Shown here one piece after another: positions 33,081 through 41,111 of a stretch of DNA of 64,000 nucleotides (positions within the stretch are counted from its first letter, which is position 1; every line of letters begins with the position of its first letter). The stretch is from Pseudomonas marginalis. Its GTDB lineage: Bacteria; Pseudomonadota; Gammaproteobacteria; Pseudomonadales; Pseudomonadaceae. Made by a program: the position numbers and the translations under genes. The DNA lies in NCBI RefSeq assembly GCF_900105325.1, contig NZ_FNSU01000003.1, positions 806,001 to 870,000 of the forward strand, read 5' to 3'. The notes beneath the pieces are model-generated. The model searched no databases, was not told where the DNA came from, and was given only the letters and a program-made list of their open reading frames with translations.

Positions 33081-33706
33081 TTGACTGGTCCTGGATCGTT
33101 GAAAACTGGCAGCAGATCGGCCAGCTGTTAGTCGATCATATTCAACTGGTGACCCTGGGCCTGTGTATAGGGATGCTGTTAGCGGGTGCAATGGTGCTCT
33201 TGACGTTGTGGCAGCCAGGACTGGCGCGGCCGATGATTTATGTCTGCGGCCTACTTTTTACCATTCCGTCGCTGGCACTGTTTATTTTGATAATGCCTTT
33301 TACCGGGTTATCCAAGACCACGGCGGTCATTGGTTTGAGCCTGTATGCCTTGCTTATTGTGTTGCAGAACACCTTGGCGGGACTTGCGAGTAACCCTGCG
33401 GACGTATTGGAGGAAGCCCGTGCGCTCGGGTATACGCGCATGCAGAGATTCCTCGGGGTTGAACTTCCACTGGCGCTGCCTGCGTTATTGGCGGGCTTAC
33501 GAACAACCTCGGTTACTTTGGTGGGACTGGTGACGGTTACTGCCTTGATTGGTCAAGGTGGACTGGGCCAGCTGTTCATTACCGGGCTGGCTCAAAGTTT
33601 CACCACACCTGTGGCGGTCAGCCTGGTCCTGACCGTGATGTTGGCGTTATGTTTTGATTTTCTGTTTTATTCAATCAATAAATGGCTGGTACCTTGGGTG
33701 CGCTGA
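33077..33706 (+). CDS. Quaternary-amine ABC importer permease (first)
   Basis: A 209-residue permease with five to six helices and the coupling loop ADVLEEARALGYTRMQRFLGVELPLALP. It is followed by GLVTVTALIGQGGLGQLFITG, typical of OpuCB/YehY. Its start overlaps the ATPase stop and its stop shares one base with the second permease ATG, so the three are translated as a unit. Two separate permease genes point to the heterodimeric OpuC/OsmF arrangement. Confidence 0.94.
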   Translation: MIDWSWIVENWQQIGQLLVDHIQLVTLGLCIGMLLAGAMVLLTLWQPGLARPMIYVCGLLFTIPSLALFILIMPFTGLSKTTAVIGLSLYALLIVLQNTLAGLASNPADVLEEARALGYTRMQRFLGVELPLALPALLAGLRTTSVTLVGLVTVTALIGQGGLGQLFITGLAQSFTTPVAVSLVLTVMLALCFDFLFYSINKWLVPWVR

Positions 33707-34389
33707 TGAACATGATCGCAAGTGTCTACCTTTGGTTTTCTCTACCTGATAATTGGTTGGGTGAAAACGGCATACTGACTCGGCTGGCAGAGCATATTTA
33801 TTATGTGTCCTTGAGCCTGGTTATCGCTTGTGCAATAGCGTTGCCGCTCGGCGTACTGTTGGCTAACTACCGAAAAGGCGCGCAGGTGGCGATAGGGCTG
33901 TTCAATATTGGGCGAGCATTACCGTCCCTGGGTATTGTGATACTTGCAATCATGCTTATTGGCTATGAAACCAGCACGGTGATTATCGCGTTGGTGACCA
34001 TGAGTATCCCGCCGATATTAACCAATACCTATGTTGGCATCGATCAGGTGGATACATCCCTGAAGCAGGCTGCCAGATCGATGGGCATGCGCAGAGGGCA
34101 GATGTTTTTTCAGCTCGAGTTGCCGCTGGCTTTTCAGTTGATCTTTGCAGGGTTCCGATCAGCCCTGGTGCAACTTATCGCCACGGCCACCATCGCCGCG
34201 TATGCAGGCTTCGGCGGGCTGGGCAGGTTTCTGATTGATGGACTGGGCCGAAATGATACGCCGCAAATCATTGGCGGCGCACTGATGGTGTCGGCACTGG
34301 CGATTGTCAGTGAGTGGGTTTGTTCAATGATAGAAACATTCATGGTTAGAAAATGGCGGGCGGGAAAAATCGAACTAAGCGCTACATGA
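33706..34389 (+). CDS. Quaternary-amine ABC importer permease (second)
   Basis: A 227-residue permease paralogous to the one before. Its coupling loop is VDTSLKQAARSMGMRRGQMFFQLELPLAFQL and the late segment is TIAAYAGFGGLGRFLIDGLG. ATG 33706 overlaps the preceding stop by one base; the open frame starts earlier, inside that gene. It forms the membrane heterodimer with the first permease. The binding protein follows after 49 bases. Confidence 0.94.
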   Translation: MNMIASVYLWFSLPDNWLGENGILTRLAEHIYYVSLSLVIACAIALPLGVLLANYRKGAQVAIGLFNIGRALPSLGIVILAIMLIGYETSTVIIALVTMSIPPILTNTYVGIDQVDTSLKQAARSMGMRRGQMFFQLELPLAFQLIFAGFRSALVQLIATATIAAYAGFGGLGRFLIDGLGRNDTPQIIGGALMVSALAIVSEWVCSMIETFMVRKWRAGKIELSAT

Positions 34390-34438
34390 CCTGAGGCATT
34401 TGAAAGTGTGTATTAACTCTGCAGAGGTGCAAACCCAC

Positions 34439-35344
34439 ATGAAAAACAAACAACGTTCGAAGGTTCGCTCAGCGCACGCGGTTTCATTGTTGCTGGGGTT
34501 AGGCTTGCTGGTGGGCAGCGCGTTTGCCAGCGCTCAGTCCATCACCATTGGAGGGGCCAATTTTTCCGAGCAGACGATTCTCGCCAACATCTATGCGTCA
34601 GCCTTGAAAAATCAAGGGATAGACGTCAAGCCCCGACTCAATCTGGGCAACCGCCAGATCATCGCCCAGGCCCTGGAAAACGGCGATATAGACGTCGTCC
34701 CCGAATACCTGGGGTCACTGTTGAGTTTCTATGACGACAAGACCGCCCTGACCACCCAAAAGGAGATCCTCAGCGCTTTGCAACAGAAGTTGCCGGCGGA
34801 CCTCCAGTTGCTTGAACCTTCGTCCGCGGGCTCCATTACCGCTTGGGCCGTCACCCAAAAGACCGCAGAAAAGTACAACCTGCGTACCTTGTCCGACCTG
34901 GCGCCCGTCTCGCGAGATTTCACCCTGGGCGGGCCTCCCGAAGTTGCCACGGCTGCGTTAGGCCTGCCCGGGTTGAAGGCGGTCTACGGCATCAACTTCA
35001 AGAGCATCAAGTCGCTGGACATGGGCGGGCCCTTGTCGCGGCTGGCGTTGAACTCCGGTGCTATTGACGTGGCCACGGTGGTCTCCACGCAAGGCATCCT
35101 GGCGAAAGAGCCTTGGGTTGTCCTCGAGGACGACAAGCACCAACAGCCCCTGCAAAACATCACGCCACTGGGTCGCAAGGCGTTGCTGACCCCGGAAGTC
35201 ACCCAGGTGCTCAACGAGGTCTCTGCAAAACTGACCGATGACGACCTCAAGCAACTCAATCGCCTGGTTGATATCGATCACAAGGACCCCGCGAAAGTCG
35301 CGGCGCAGTGGGTCGCCGAACATACCGTCAAGACGGCCCGGTGA
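34439..35344 (+). CDS. Quaternary-amine ABC importer binding protein (OpuCC/OsmF-like)
   Basis: A 301-residue binding protein with a signal peptide (about 1-34, cleaved near FASAQS). The first strand SITIGGANFSEQTILANI and the DIDVVPEYLGSLLSFY segment are hallmarks of glycine-betaine/choline-type OpuAC domains. ATG 34439 has AGAGGTG nine bases upstream and is preferred over the ATG-like start 13 codons earlier. The order ATPase-permease-permease-binding protein is standard. The aromatic cage that would define the ligand cannot be judged from sequence alone. Confidence 0.93.
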   Translation: MKNKQRSKVRSAHAVSLLLGLGLLVGSAFASAQSITIGGANFSEQTILANIYASALKNQGIDVKPRLNLGNRQIIAQALENGDIDVVPEYLGSLLSFYDDKTALTTQKEILSALQQKLPADLQLLEPSSAGSITAWAVTQKTAEKYNLRTLSDLAPVSRDFTLGGPPEVATAALGLPGLKAVYGINFKSIKSLDMGGPLSRLALNSGAIDVATVVSTQGILAKEPWVVLEDDKHQQPLQNITPLGRKALLTPEVTQVLNEVSAKLTDDDLKQLNRLVDIDHKDPAKVAAQWVAEHTVKTAR

Positions 35345-35380
35345 AAATCAATGCGACGTGGGTAAGGTCGCGGAGGCGTT

Positions 35381-36709
35381 ATGTCGAATAAAAGTATGAT
35401 TTTGAATTTGTTCTTTTTTAACCCCCAGGGCGATCATCGTTTTTCCTGGCGCCACCCGCTGGCACCGACCCAAGAGATATTGACCCTGGGTTACTACGTA
35501 AAACTGGTGCAAGCGGCGGAGGCGGCGAAGTTTGATGCGGTTTTTGTTGCGGATCACGTTGCGGTCTGGGATTCCGTGGCCAGCGGGCTGAGGCACTATG
35601 CCAACGCCCGCCTGGAACCGATTACGCTGTTGTCCGCACTGGCTGCGGTTACCGAGCACATCGGGCTGATGGGCACGGCTTCGACTTCCTATAACGAGCC
35701 CTTCAACCTCGCGCGCTATTTTGCTTCGCTGGACTACCTCAGCGCAGGGCGAGCCAGCTGGAATATCGTGACGTCCTGGCTGGAAGAAGAAGCTTCGAAT
35801 TTCGGATTGTCAGGCGTGACGAAACACGGTGATCGTTATCAGCGGGCCGAGGAATTCATCCAGGTCGTCAAGCAGCTTTGGGACTCCTGGGAGGAGGGGG
35901 CGCTTGAATTTGACAAGGGCACCGGCGCCTTTGCCGACCCCTCGAAAATTCACCCGATTAATCACAAAGGCGCGCATTTCAGCGTACGTGGGCCGCTTAA
36001 CGTGCCGCGTCCACCCCAGGGCCACCCGGTCCTTGCCCAGGCGGGTTCTTCTGAAGCCGGCAAGAACCTGGCCGCCGCCCATGGGGACGTACACTTCTGC
36101 TTTATCAATTCGGTCGAGGAGGGACTGGCGTACAGGGCCGATTTGAATCGCCGACTCGAGTTGAAGGGCAGGCATTCCAGTGATCTGAAAATCATCACCG
36201 GCGTGCTGCCGGTGGTGCTCGGGGATGAGACTGAGGAGGAACGACGTCGGCACCTGGAGGACAGCCTAATTATCGATGCGGTGGCGATTGACCTGGTCTC
36301 CAGCTACACCCGCCTGGACCTGACAGGACTATCGCCGGACGGTCCGTTGCCAGCGTTGCCGGATGAGTCCGAGTTTGATGGCATTCGAACCGAGCTGGCC
36401 CTGCTCAAGCAGTACGACACTTCCCTGTCCATGCGCGAGATAGGGCGCCGGTTGGTCAAGAGCTCCAGCACCTGGCTGTTGATCGGAACGGCGGAGCATA
36501 TTGCCGACAAGCTTTCAGCGTTATACGAGTCGAATGCCGTCGATGGCTACAACCTCATGTTTCCGTTTTTGCCCACTGACTTCGAAACCTTCACCCGTGG
36601 CGTGGTGCCTCTGCTCCAAGCCAGAGGGGTGTTCCGCCAGGAATATGAGCCCGGGACACTGAGGGATCGCTTGGGCTTGAAGACGCCGGCCAACCGTTTC
36701 CTGCTGTGA
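35381..36709 (+). CDS. FMN-dependent monooxygenase of the NtaA/SnaA/DszA family
   Basis: A 442-residue bacterial-luciferase-like monooxygenase of the NtaA/SnaA/DszA group, which uses FMNH2 from a separate reductase to open C-N or C-S bonds. Supporting segments are MILNLFFFNPQGDHRFSWRHP, FDAVFVADHV, TASTSYNEPFNLARYFASLD, GRASWNIVTSW and PPQGHPVLAQAGSSEAGK. ATG 35381 has GGAGG seven bases upstream. It lies 36 bases after the quaternary-amine binding protein, implying co-transcription and a role in breaking down the imported compound. No flavin reductase gene is adjacent. Confidence 0.92.
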   Translation: MSNKSMILNLFFFNPQGDHRFSWRHPLAPTQEILTLGYYVKLVQAAEAAKFDAVFVADHVAVWDSVASGLRHYANARLEPITLLSALAAVTEHIGLMGTASTSYNEPFNLARYFASLDYLSAGRASWNIVTSWLEEEASNFGLSGVTKHGDRYQRAEEFIQVVKQLWDSWEEGALEFDKGTGAFADPSKIHPINHKGAHFSVRGPLNVPRPPQGHPVLAQAGSSEAGKNLAAAHGDVHFCFINSVEEGLAYRADLNRRLELKGRHSSDLKIITGVLPVVLGDETEEERRRHLEDSLIIDAVAIDLVSSYTRLDLTGLSPDGPLPALPDESEFDGIRTELALLKQYDTSLSMREIGRRLVKSSSTWLLIGTAEHIADKLSALYESNAVDGYNLMFPFLPTDFETFTRGVVPLLQARGVFRQEYEPGTLRDRLGLKTPANRFLL

Positions 36710-36743
36710 GCAGTATCAATCGCACCCTCTGAATGGATGTCAT

Positions 36744-37517
36744 ATGACCAGCGATCTATCCATGTACCTCGCTCCCGCCAGGGTTCTACACGCACAGGAT
36801 GCCTGGCTTGAGCGCATCCTGGCGATTCTCGGCGAGCGCCGTGGGCATAAACAGATCGTTGATCTTGCGGCGCACTGGCTTTCCCCGGATCTGTTGTTAT
36901 CCCAGACCTGCGGCTATCCATTCGTTACGTCGCTGCGGGGAAAGGTAAAGCTGGTAGGGCGCCCGAGCTATGAGCTTACCCATGGCTCTGGAGGGGACCA
37001 TTGCAGTGTGCTGCTCTGCAGGGCTGATTCGGCCGTGACTGACCTGGCGGGTTTCCAGGGCCGCCATGGCCTGATCAACGCCCCGGATTCCAACTCTGGA
37101 ATGAATTTATTTCGCCACACGCTGGCCGGGATCAGCGACCGAGGTTTCTTCTCGAAACTCACCTTCACCGGATCCCACAGGGAGAGCCTGCGAAGGCTTA
37201 GAGAAGGCGAGGGTGATTTGGCTTCCATCGATAGCATCACCTACGACTATCTTGCGAGAGATCACAGTGCCGAGATCGAAGGCCTCAGGATCCTGACACG
37301 AAGTGTGCGCAGTCCCTGCCTGCCTTACATCACCTCGATTGGCCAGGACGCCGCCTCAATCAGGAACGCAATGAACGATGCCTTGGGGCAGCTCCCTGAG
37401 GTGTCCCGTGACCTGGCGATCAAGGAAGTCCTGCCCGCCAGTGAGGCTGACTATGAGTGTCTCCTGGAATATGAGCGCAGTGCGGCCAGTCGCGGCTTTT
37501 CGTTTGTAGCGTCCTGA
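36744..37517 (+). CDS. PhnD-like phosphate/phosphonate-binding-fold protein without signal peptide
   Basis: A 257-residue protein of the PhnD-like periplasmic-binding fold: LLSQTCGYPFVTSLRGKVKL, DLAGFQGRHGLINAPDSNSG, LTFTGSHRESLRRLREGEGDLASID. It lacks a signal peptide and a lipobox, so it should be cytosolic or is used as a sensory/assisting protein. No PhnC/PhnE-type partners are nearby. It follows the flavin monooxygenase by 34 bases in the same direction, so it is likely the last gene of the desaturase-OpuC-monooxygenase operon. Confidence 0.8.
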   Translation: MTSDLSMYLAPARVLHAQDAWLERILAILGERRGHKQIVDLAAHWLSPDLLLSQTCGYPFVTSLRGKVKLVGRPSYELTHGSGGDHCSVLLCRADSAVTDLAGFQGRHGLINAPDSNSGMNLFRHTLAGISDRGFFSKLTFTGSHRESLRRLREGEGDLASIDSITYDYLARDHSAEIEGLRILTRSVRSPCLPYITSIGQDAASIRNAMNDALGQLPEVSRDLAIKEVLPASEADYECLLEYERSAASRGFSFVAS

Positions 37518-37872
37518 GCGGCCCCATCTCAAACACCTGCTATGCAAAGGCCAACCCTTGATCTGCGTGCACACAGCCTGGGTGGAAATACCGTAGCGAT
37601 CGTGCAACGACGGAAGCGCACCCGCATCGAAAAACGCGTCCGGCAACAGCTGACAGGGATTGACAGGGGAGACGCCCACGCTCGGTGGAGCGGGGTGTTT
37701 TTGGCCGGTCAGATTGAAGCCCCTTGGCTTGGAGGCCGCCGTTAGTGAGCTAGAGAGTTCGATGGCGGGGTACGGCGTTTGCACAACACGTCGAAAAAAC
37801 TGATTGGGGGATGTGTTTGACCCTCCGCGTAGAGACAATTGACCTGAAACCAACCCTGATCATTGCGAGCTT
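37518..37872. other. Intergenic region without a supported gene
   Basis: About 355 bases between the PhnD-like gene and the TetR operator. Both strands hold medium-length open frames (for example 37542-37745 plus and a long minus frame running into the neighbouring gene), but no ribosome site or recognisable protein. No terminator with a clear T-run was seen. Confidence 0.5.
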
Positions 37873-37896
37873 GTGACAAAAGTATAATTTGGTCAC
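37873..37896. promoter_or_regulatory. 24-bp palindrome, candidate TetR autoregulatory operator
   Basis: Arms GTGACAAAA and TTTGGTCAC around a 6-base spacer, one mismatch, 39 bases upstream of the tetR ATG at 37936. The same arm-spacer-arm design recurs at 38775, 42597 and 42800, each in front of a gene of the porin/RND set. Confidence 0.75.
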
Positions 37897-37935
37897 TCGT
37901 TGTCAAGCGCTTTTCGGATGCGTAAGCTAGCTCGT

Positions 37936-38556
37936 ATGAACAAGACATCCATAGCTTCCCCCAGCATCCGTGGCCCTGCCGATCATGAGATCCGGAATCA
38001 GATCGTCGCGGCGGCCAATCAGCACTTCAGTCAATACGGCTATAGCAAAACTACGGTTTCCGACCTGGCGAAAGCGATCGGGTTTTCCAAGGCGTACATC
38101 TACAAGTTTTTTGATTCCAAGCAGGCGATTGGTGAGGCTATCTGTGGCAATTGCCTGGCGGAAATCATCGCGGCCGTAGAACAGGCCATTAATGTAGAGG
38201 ACATCTCGCCGACCGAACGTTTTCGACGTTTGGTGAAAACGCTGATCGCTACCGGGGTGAATTTGTTCTTCAGTGATCGAAAGCTCTATGACATCGCCGC
38301 ATTTGCAGCGTCTGAGAACTGGCCCTGCGCTCAGCAATATGATGCCTTGGTCAGGGGCTTCGTGTTGCAGATTGTGCGTGAAGGCCGAGAGATCGGCGAA
38401 TTTGAACGCAAAACACCCTTGGACGAAACAGTCGATTCGATCCACCTTGCGCTGCGCCCTTTCGTCAATCCGTTGCTTTTGCAATACAACCTTGACTTCG
38501 TCGAGCTGGCTCCGGTCCTCACCTCCAATCTCATTCTGCGTAGCTTGATGCCGTGA
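37936..38556 (+). CDS. TetR-family regulator of the porin and RND genes
   Basis: A 206-residue TetR protein with the DNA-binding helices TTVSDLAKAIGFSKAYIYKFFDSKQAI (about 38-64) and a C-terminal ligand domain. ATG 37936 is chosen; ATG 37918 six codons earlier is also open, and neither has a strong ribosome site. A 24-bp palindrome lies in its own promoter, and three further copies precede the FadL-like gene and both RND operons. The protein therefore probably represses itself and those genes, and is released by a hydrophobic compound. That regulon is inferred from the repeats and gene order only. Confidence 0.92.
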   Translation: MNKTSIASPSIRGPADHEIRNQIVAAANQHFSQYGYSKTTVSDLAKAIGFSKAYIYKFFDSKQAIGEAICGNCLAEIIAAVEQAINVEDISPTERFRRLVKTLIATGVNLFFSDRKLYDIAAFAASENWPCAQQYDALVRGFVLQIVREGREIGEFERKTPLDETVDSIHLALRPFVNPLLLQYNLDFVELAPVLTSNLILRSLMP

Positions 38557-38774
38557 GCCTGCGTTAATCATCTCTATCACTTTGCTCTGATATCAACGCT
38601 TGGATGATGGTGAACACCGATCCAGGTGGACACCATTTTCCGGGGCGCGGTATTAATTCCAATCCGGGGCCTGATCCCCACATTCACAGCCATGTATCAA
38701 CCTTCACTACGTAACTGAGTGGATTATCCGCGCAGCATTTGCCGCGTAGCCATGCATGTTCATTTGCTGAATTT

Positions 38775-38798
38775 GTGACGATTGACATAAATGGTCAC
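38775..38798. promoter_or_regulatory. 24-bp palindrome, candidate TetR operator in front of the FadL-like gene
   Basis: Arms GTGACGATT and AATGGTCAC with a 6-base spacer, one mismatch between arms, about 145 bases before the proposed ATG 38944. The rest of the 387-base stretch 38557-38943 contains no supported gene. Confidence 0.75.
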
Positions 38799-38943
38799 AT
38801 GAATAAATATGCTGTACCTATCCTGGAGGAATCGCTGTGGCGTGCACGATCTTCGTAAATCTGCGCTGCGGCCCCTCCCGGTAGCCCGCGCTCAGCGTGA
38901 CGCTCTCTACCGCTTTATCCCGATGATCTATCGAGTCCTAATA

Positions 38944-40215
38944 ATGAAAAAAATACTGCGCAGGACCCCGCTTGGCCTTGCTGTTGCCCTCTCGTCGACT
39001 CAATTGTTCGCGAGCGGTTTCGCTCTCAATGAACAAAGCATCAGTGGGATGGGCTCCGGATTTGCCGGCCGTTCTTCATCTGCAGAAGACGCGAGTACCG
39101 TCTTCGGTAATCCGGCCGGTATGTCTCGCTTGAAAAAAGAGCAGGCCAGCGTCGGGGCGGCAACGCTTTTCGCAAAGGCCCATATAAGCCAGACGCGCAG
39201 CACATTCGGGGGGCAGGAGGACGGGGACATGGTGCCGACCACCACAGTGCCCATGGGTTACTACGTCAAACCCATCGATGAGCACTGGGCGTTCGGTGTG
39301 GGTTTCTATGTGCCGTTTGGGCTAATGACCGATTATGGCAGTGGGTTCGCCGGCCGCTACTACGCCAACAAAAGTGAGGTCACGACCCTTACGTTTCAGC
39401 CCACCATCAGCTATGCGTTCAACGACAAGGTCTCGATCGGTTTCGGACCGACCATCAACCGTATCAGTGGTGAGCTTTCCGGGATGGTGCTCAATCCACT
39501 CAGCCCGGGCCGCAATGACGGAAAACTCAAAAGCACCGGCGATGACACGGCGCTTGGGTTTAACGCGGGTATTCTAGTGCAAGCGACAGATCGAACTCGG
39601 TTGGGTCTGACCTATCACTCCAAGGTCAGCTACCAGTTGGATGCCAAGACCAAGCTCACCGACGGCATCTTCAGTGTGCTGGGTGTAAGCGGTACGAGCT
39701 ATGACGCTTCCTTGGATGTGGACACCCCGGAATCAGTCGATTTTTCCGTGACTCATCAACTCAACAGTGACTGGACGCTCTACCTGGGCAGTACGTGGAC
39801 GCGCTGGAGTCGCTTCAAGGAGTTGGTGTTCGAAAACAGTGGTTTGCCTGCGGCGTTGAGCGGAACACTGAGTCGCATCACCGAGGAGCAGAACTGGCAC
39901 GACACGTGGGCGCACGCTATCGGCACGGCGTATAAGCTGAACAATCAGTGGGTTCTTCGCGCCGGCTTATCGGTTGACCAGTCCCCCGCCAACAACGTCA
40001 ACCGTGGGCCGCGAATCCCTACCGGTGACCGGAAAGTCATCAGTGTCGGGGCAGGGTGGACGCCGGCAGAGAATGTCACGATCGATGTGGCGTATTCCTA
40101 CCTATGGGAGGAAAGCGTACAGGTCAATGACGTATCCGCCTCAAGAGGCGCCTATAGCTCGAAGTATAAAAATAGCGCGAGCGGTTTGGGGACTTCTGTC
40201 AGCTATCGATTCTGA
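38944..40215 (+). CDS. FadL/TodX-family outer-membrane hydrophobic-compound channel
   Basis: A 423-residue outer-membrane beta-barrel of the FadL family. Signal peptide about 1-24 (cleaved near LFASG), then the conserved plug start GFALNEQSISGMGSGFAGRSS and AEDASTVFGNPAGMSRL. The C-terminal strand ends in SYRF, a Bam signal. ATG 38944 matches the signal peptide; the frame extends 45 codons upstream without support. FadL proteins admit long-chain fatty acids or aromatic hydrocarbons. The shared operator ties it to the adjacent RND pump, suggesting combined uptake and efflux handling of one hydrophobic class. Confidence 0.93.
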   Translation: MKKILRRTPLGLAVALSSTQLFASGFALNEQSISGMGSGFAGRSSSAEDASTVFGNPAGMSRLKKEQASVGAATLFAKAHISQTRSTFGGQEDGDMVPTTTVPMGYYVKPIDEHWAFGVGFYVPFGLMTDYGSGFAGRYYANKSEVTTLTFQPTISYAFNDKVSIGFGPTINRISGELSGMVLNPLSPGRNDGKLKSTGDDTALGFNAGILVQATDRTRLGLTYHSKVSYQLDAKTKLTDGIFSVLGVSGTSYDASLDVDTPESVDFSVTHQLNSDWTLYLGSTWTRWSRFKELVFENSGLPAALSGTLSRITEEQNWHDTWAHAIGTAYKLNNQWVLRAGLSVDQSPANNVNRGPRIPTGDRKVISVGAGWTPAENVTIDVAYSYLWEESVQVNDVSASRGAYSSKYKNSASGLGTSVSYRF

Positions 40216-40286
40216 CTCACTGCGGGGCCTGAGAGCGGATACCTACTGGATCAGGTGTCCGTCGTCGGGGGTATTGCCTGGCCCGC

Positions 40287-41072
40287 TCAAACACCCATTA
40301 CGCGTGACATCAGGCCCTGATGAAGTCGACGGGGTGTGGCCCAGGTCAAGACCGCAATAGCCTTGTTGCCAAAGCCCGGCACGACGCTCATGCGGCCTGC
40401 GTGCAACGCTTGTATCCCCGCTCGCACTACAGGCTCGGGTTGCATCATGACCCTCTTCAAGACCGGTGTTATCTTTTGTTTGGCACTTGCTGCAAACCCG
40501 GTATCCGACATGCCTGGACAAAGCGCTGTGACCACCACACCGTCTTGTTTGAGTTCACGATGCAGGGCGTCGGAGAATCTGAGTACGTAAGCCTTGGCGG
40601 CAGAGTAAACCGCAAAATTCTTCACGCCCTGGTAGGACAGCAGGCTGGCAGTCATCAAGATATGCCCCTTGCGCCTGGCCCGCATATCCTCTGCAAACAG
40701 ACGAGTGATGGCGGTCAGGCTGGCGACGTCCAGGTCGATCATCGCCAGGGAGCTTTCCAGGGGCTCATCCAGGAATGCTCCCTGCAAGCCGTAACCCGCA
40801 TTGTTGATCAGGACATCGACCACCGTATTGCTGTCACGCAGGCGCCGATGCAGATCGATAATCACATTTATCGATGAAAGATCTGCTTGCTGCACCATCA
40901 CGTCGACGTCGAAACGACTACGCAATTCGTCCGCGAGTGCTTCAAGCTCGTTCAGCCTGCGGGCTACCAGAATCAGCGATTTCCCTTTTGCGGCGTACTG
41001 TCGGGCAAATTCCTTGCCGAATCCGCTGGAGGCTCCAGTAATGAGCACCCATGAATTTTCTCTCACTGTCAT
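40287..41072 (-). CDS. Short-chain dehydrogenase/reductase
   Basis: A 261-residue SDR with the cofactor motif TGASSGFGKEFA, the NNAGYG motif, and the catalytic Ser-Tyr-Lys: Ser in MTASLLSYQG and YSAAKAY. The arginine-rich LVARRLNEL after the second strand favours NADP. It is 39 bases downstream of the RND outer-membrane gene on the same strand and so under the same 24-bp operator. It may reduce or oxidise the compound handled by the FadL channel and pump. Confidence 0.92.
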   Translation of the reverse strand: MTVRENSWVLITGASSGFGKEFARQYAAKGKSLILVARRLNELEALADELRSRFDVDVMVQQADLSSINVIIDLHRRLRDSNTVVDVLINNAGYGLQGAFLDEPLESSLAMIDLDVASLTAITRLFAEDMRARRKGHILMTASLLSYQGVKNFAVYSAAKAYVLRFSDALHRELKQDGVVVTALCPGMSDTGFAASAKQKITPVLKRVMMQPEPVVRAGIQALHAGRMSVVPGFGNKAIAVLTWATPRRLHQGLMSRVMGV

Positions 41073-41111
41073 CTTGCATACCCCTTGTTTGAGTCTCGAA
41101 AACCACCCGTG

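Noticed and set aside
37542..37745. A 67-codon plus-strand ORF after the PhnD-like gene.
   Set aside because: No ribosome site and no recognisable sequence; treated as chance.
38630..38660. GGTGAACACCGATCC and GGTGGACACCATTTTCC resemble ends of some IS elements.
   Set aside because: There is no partner end, target duplication or transposase fragment nearby; the resemblance is too short to call.
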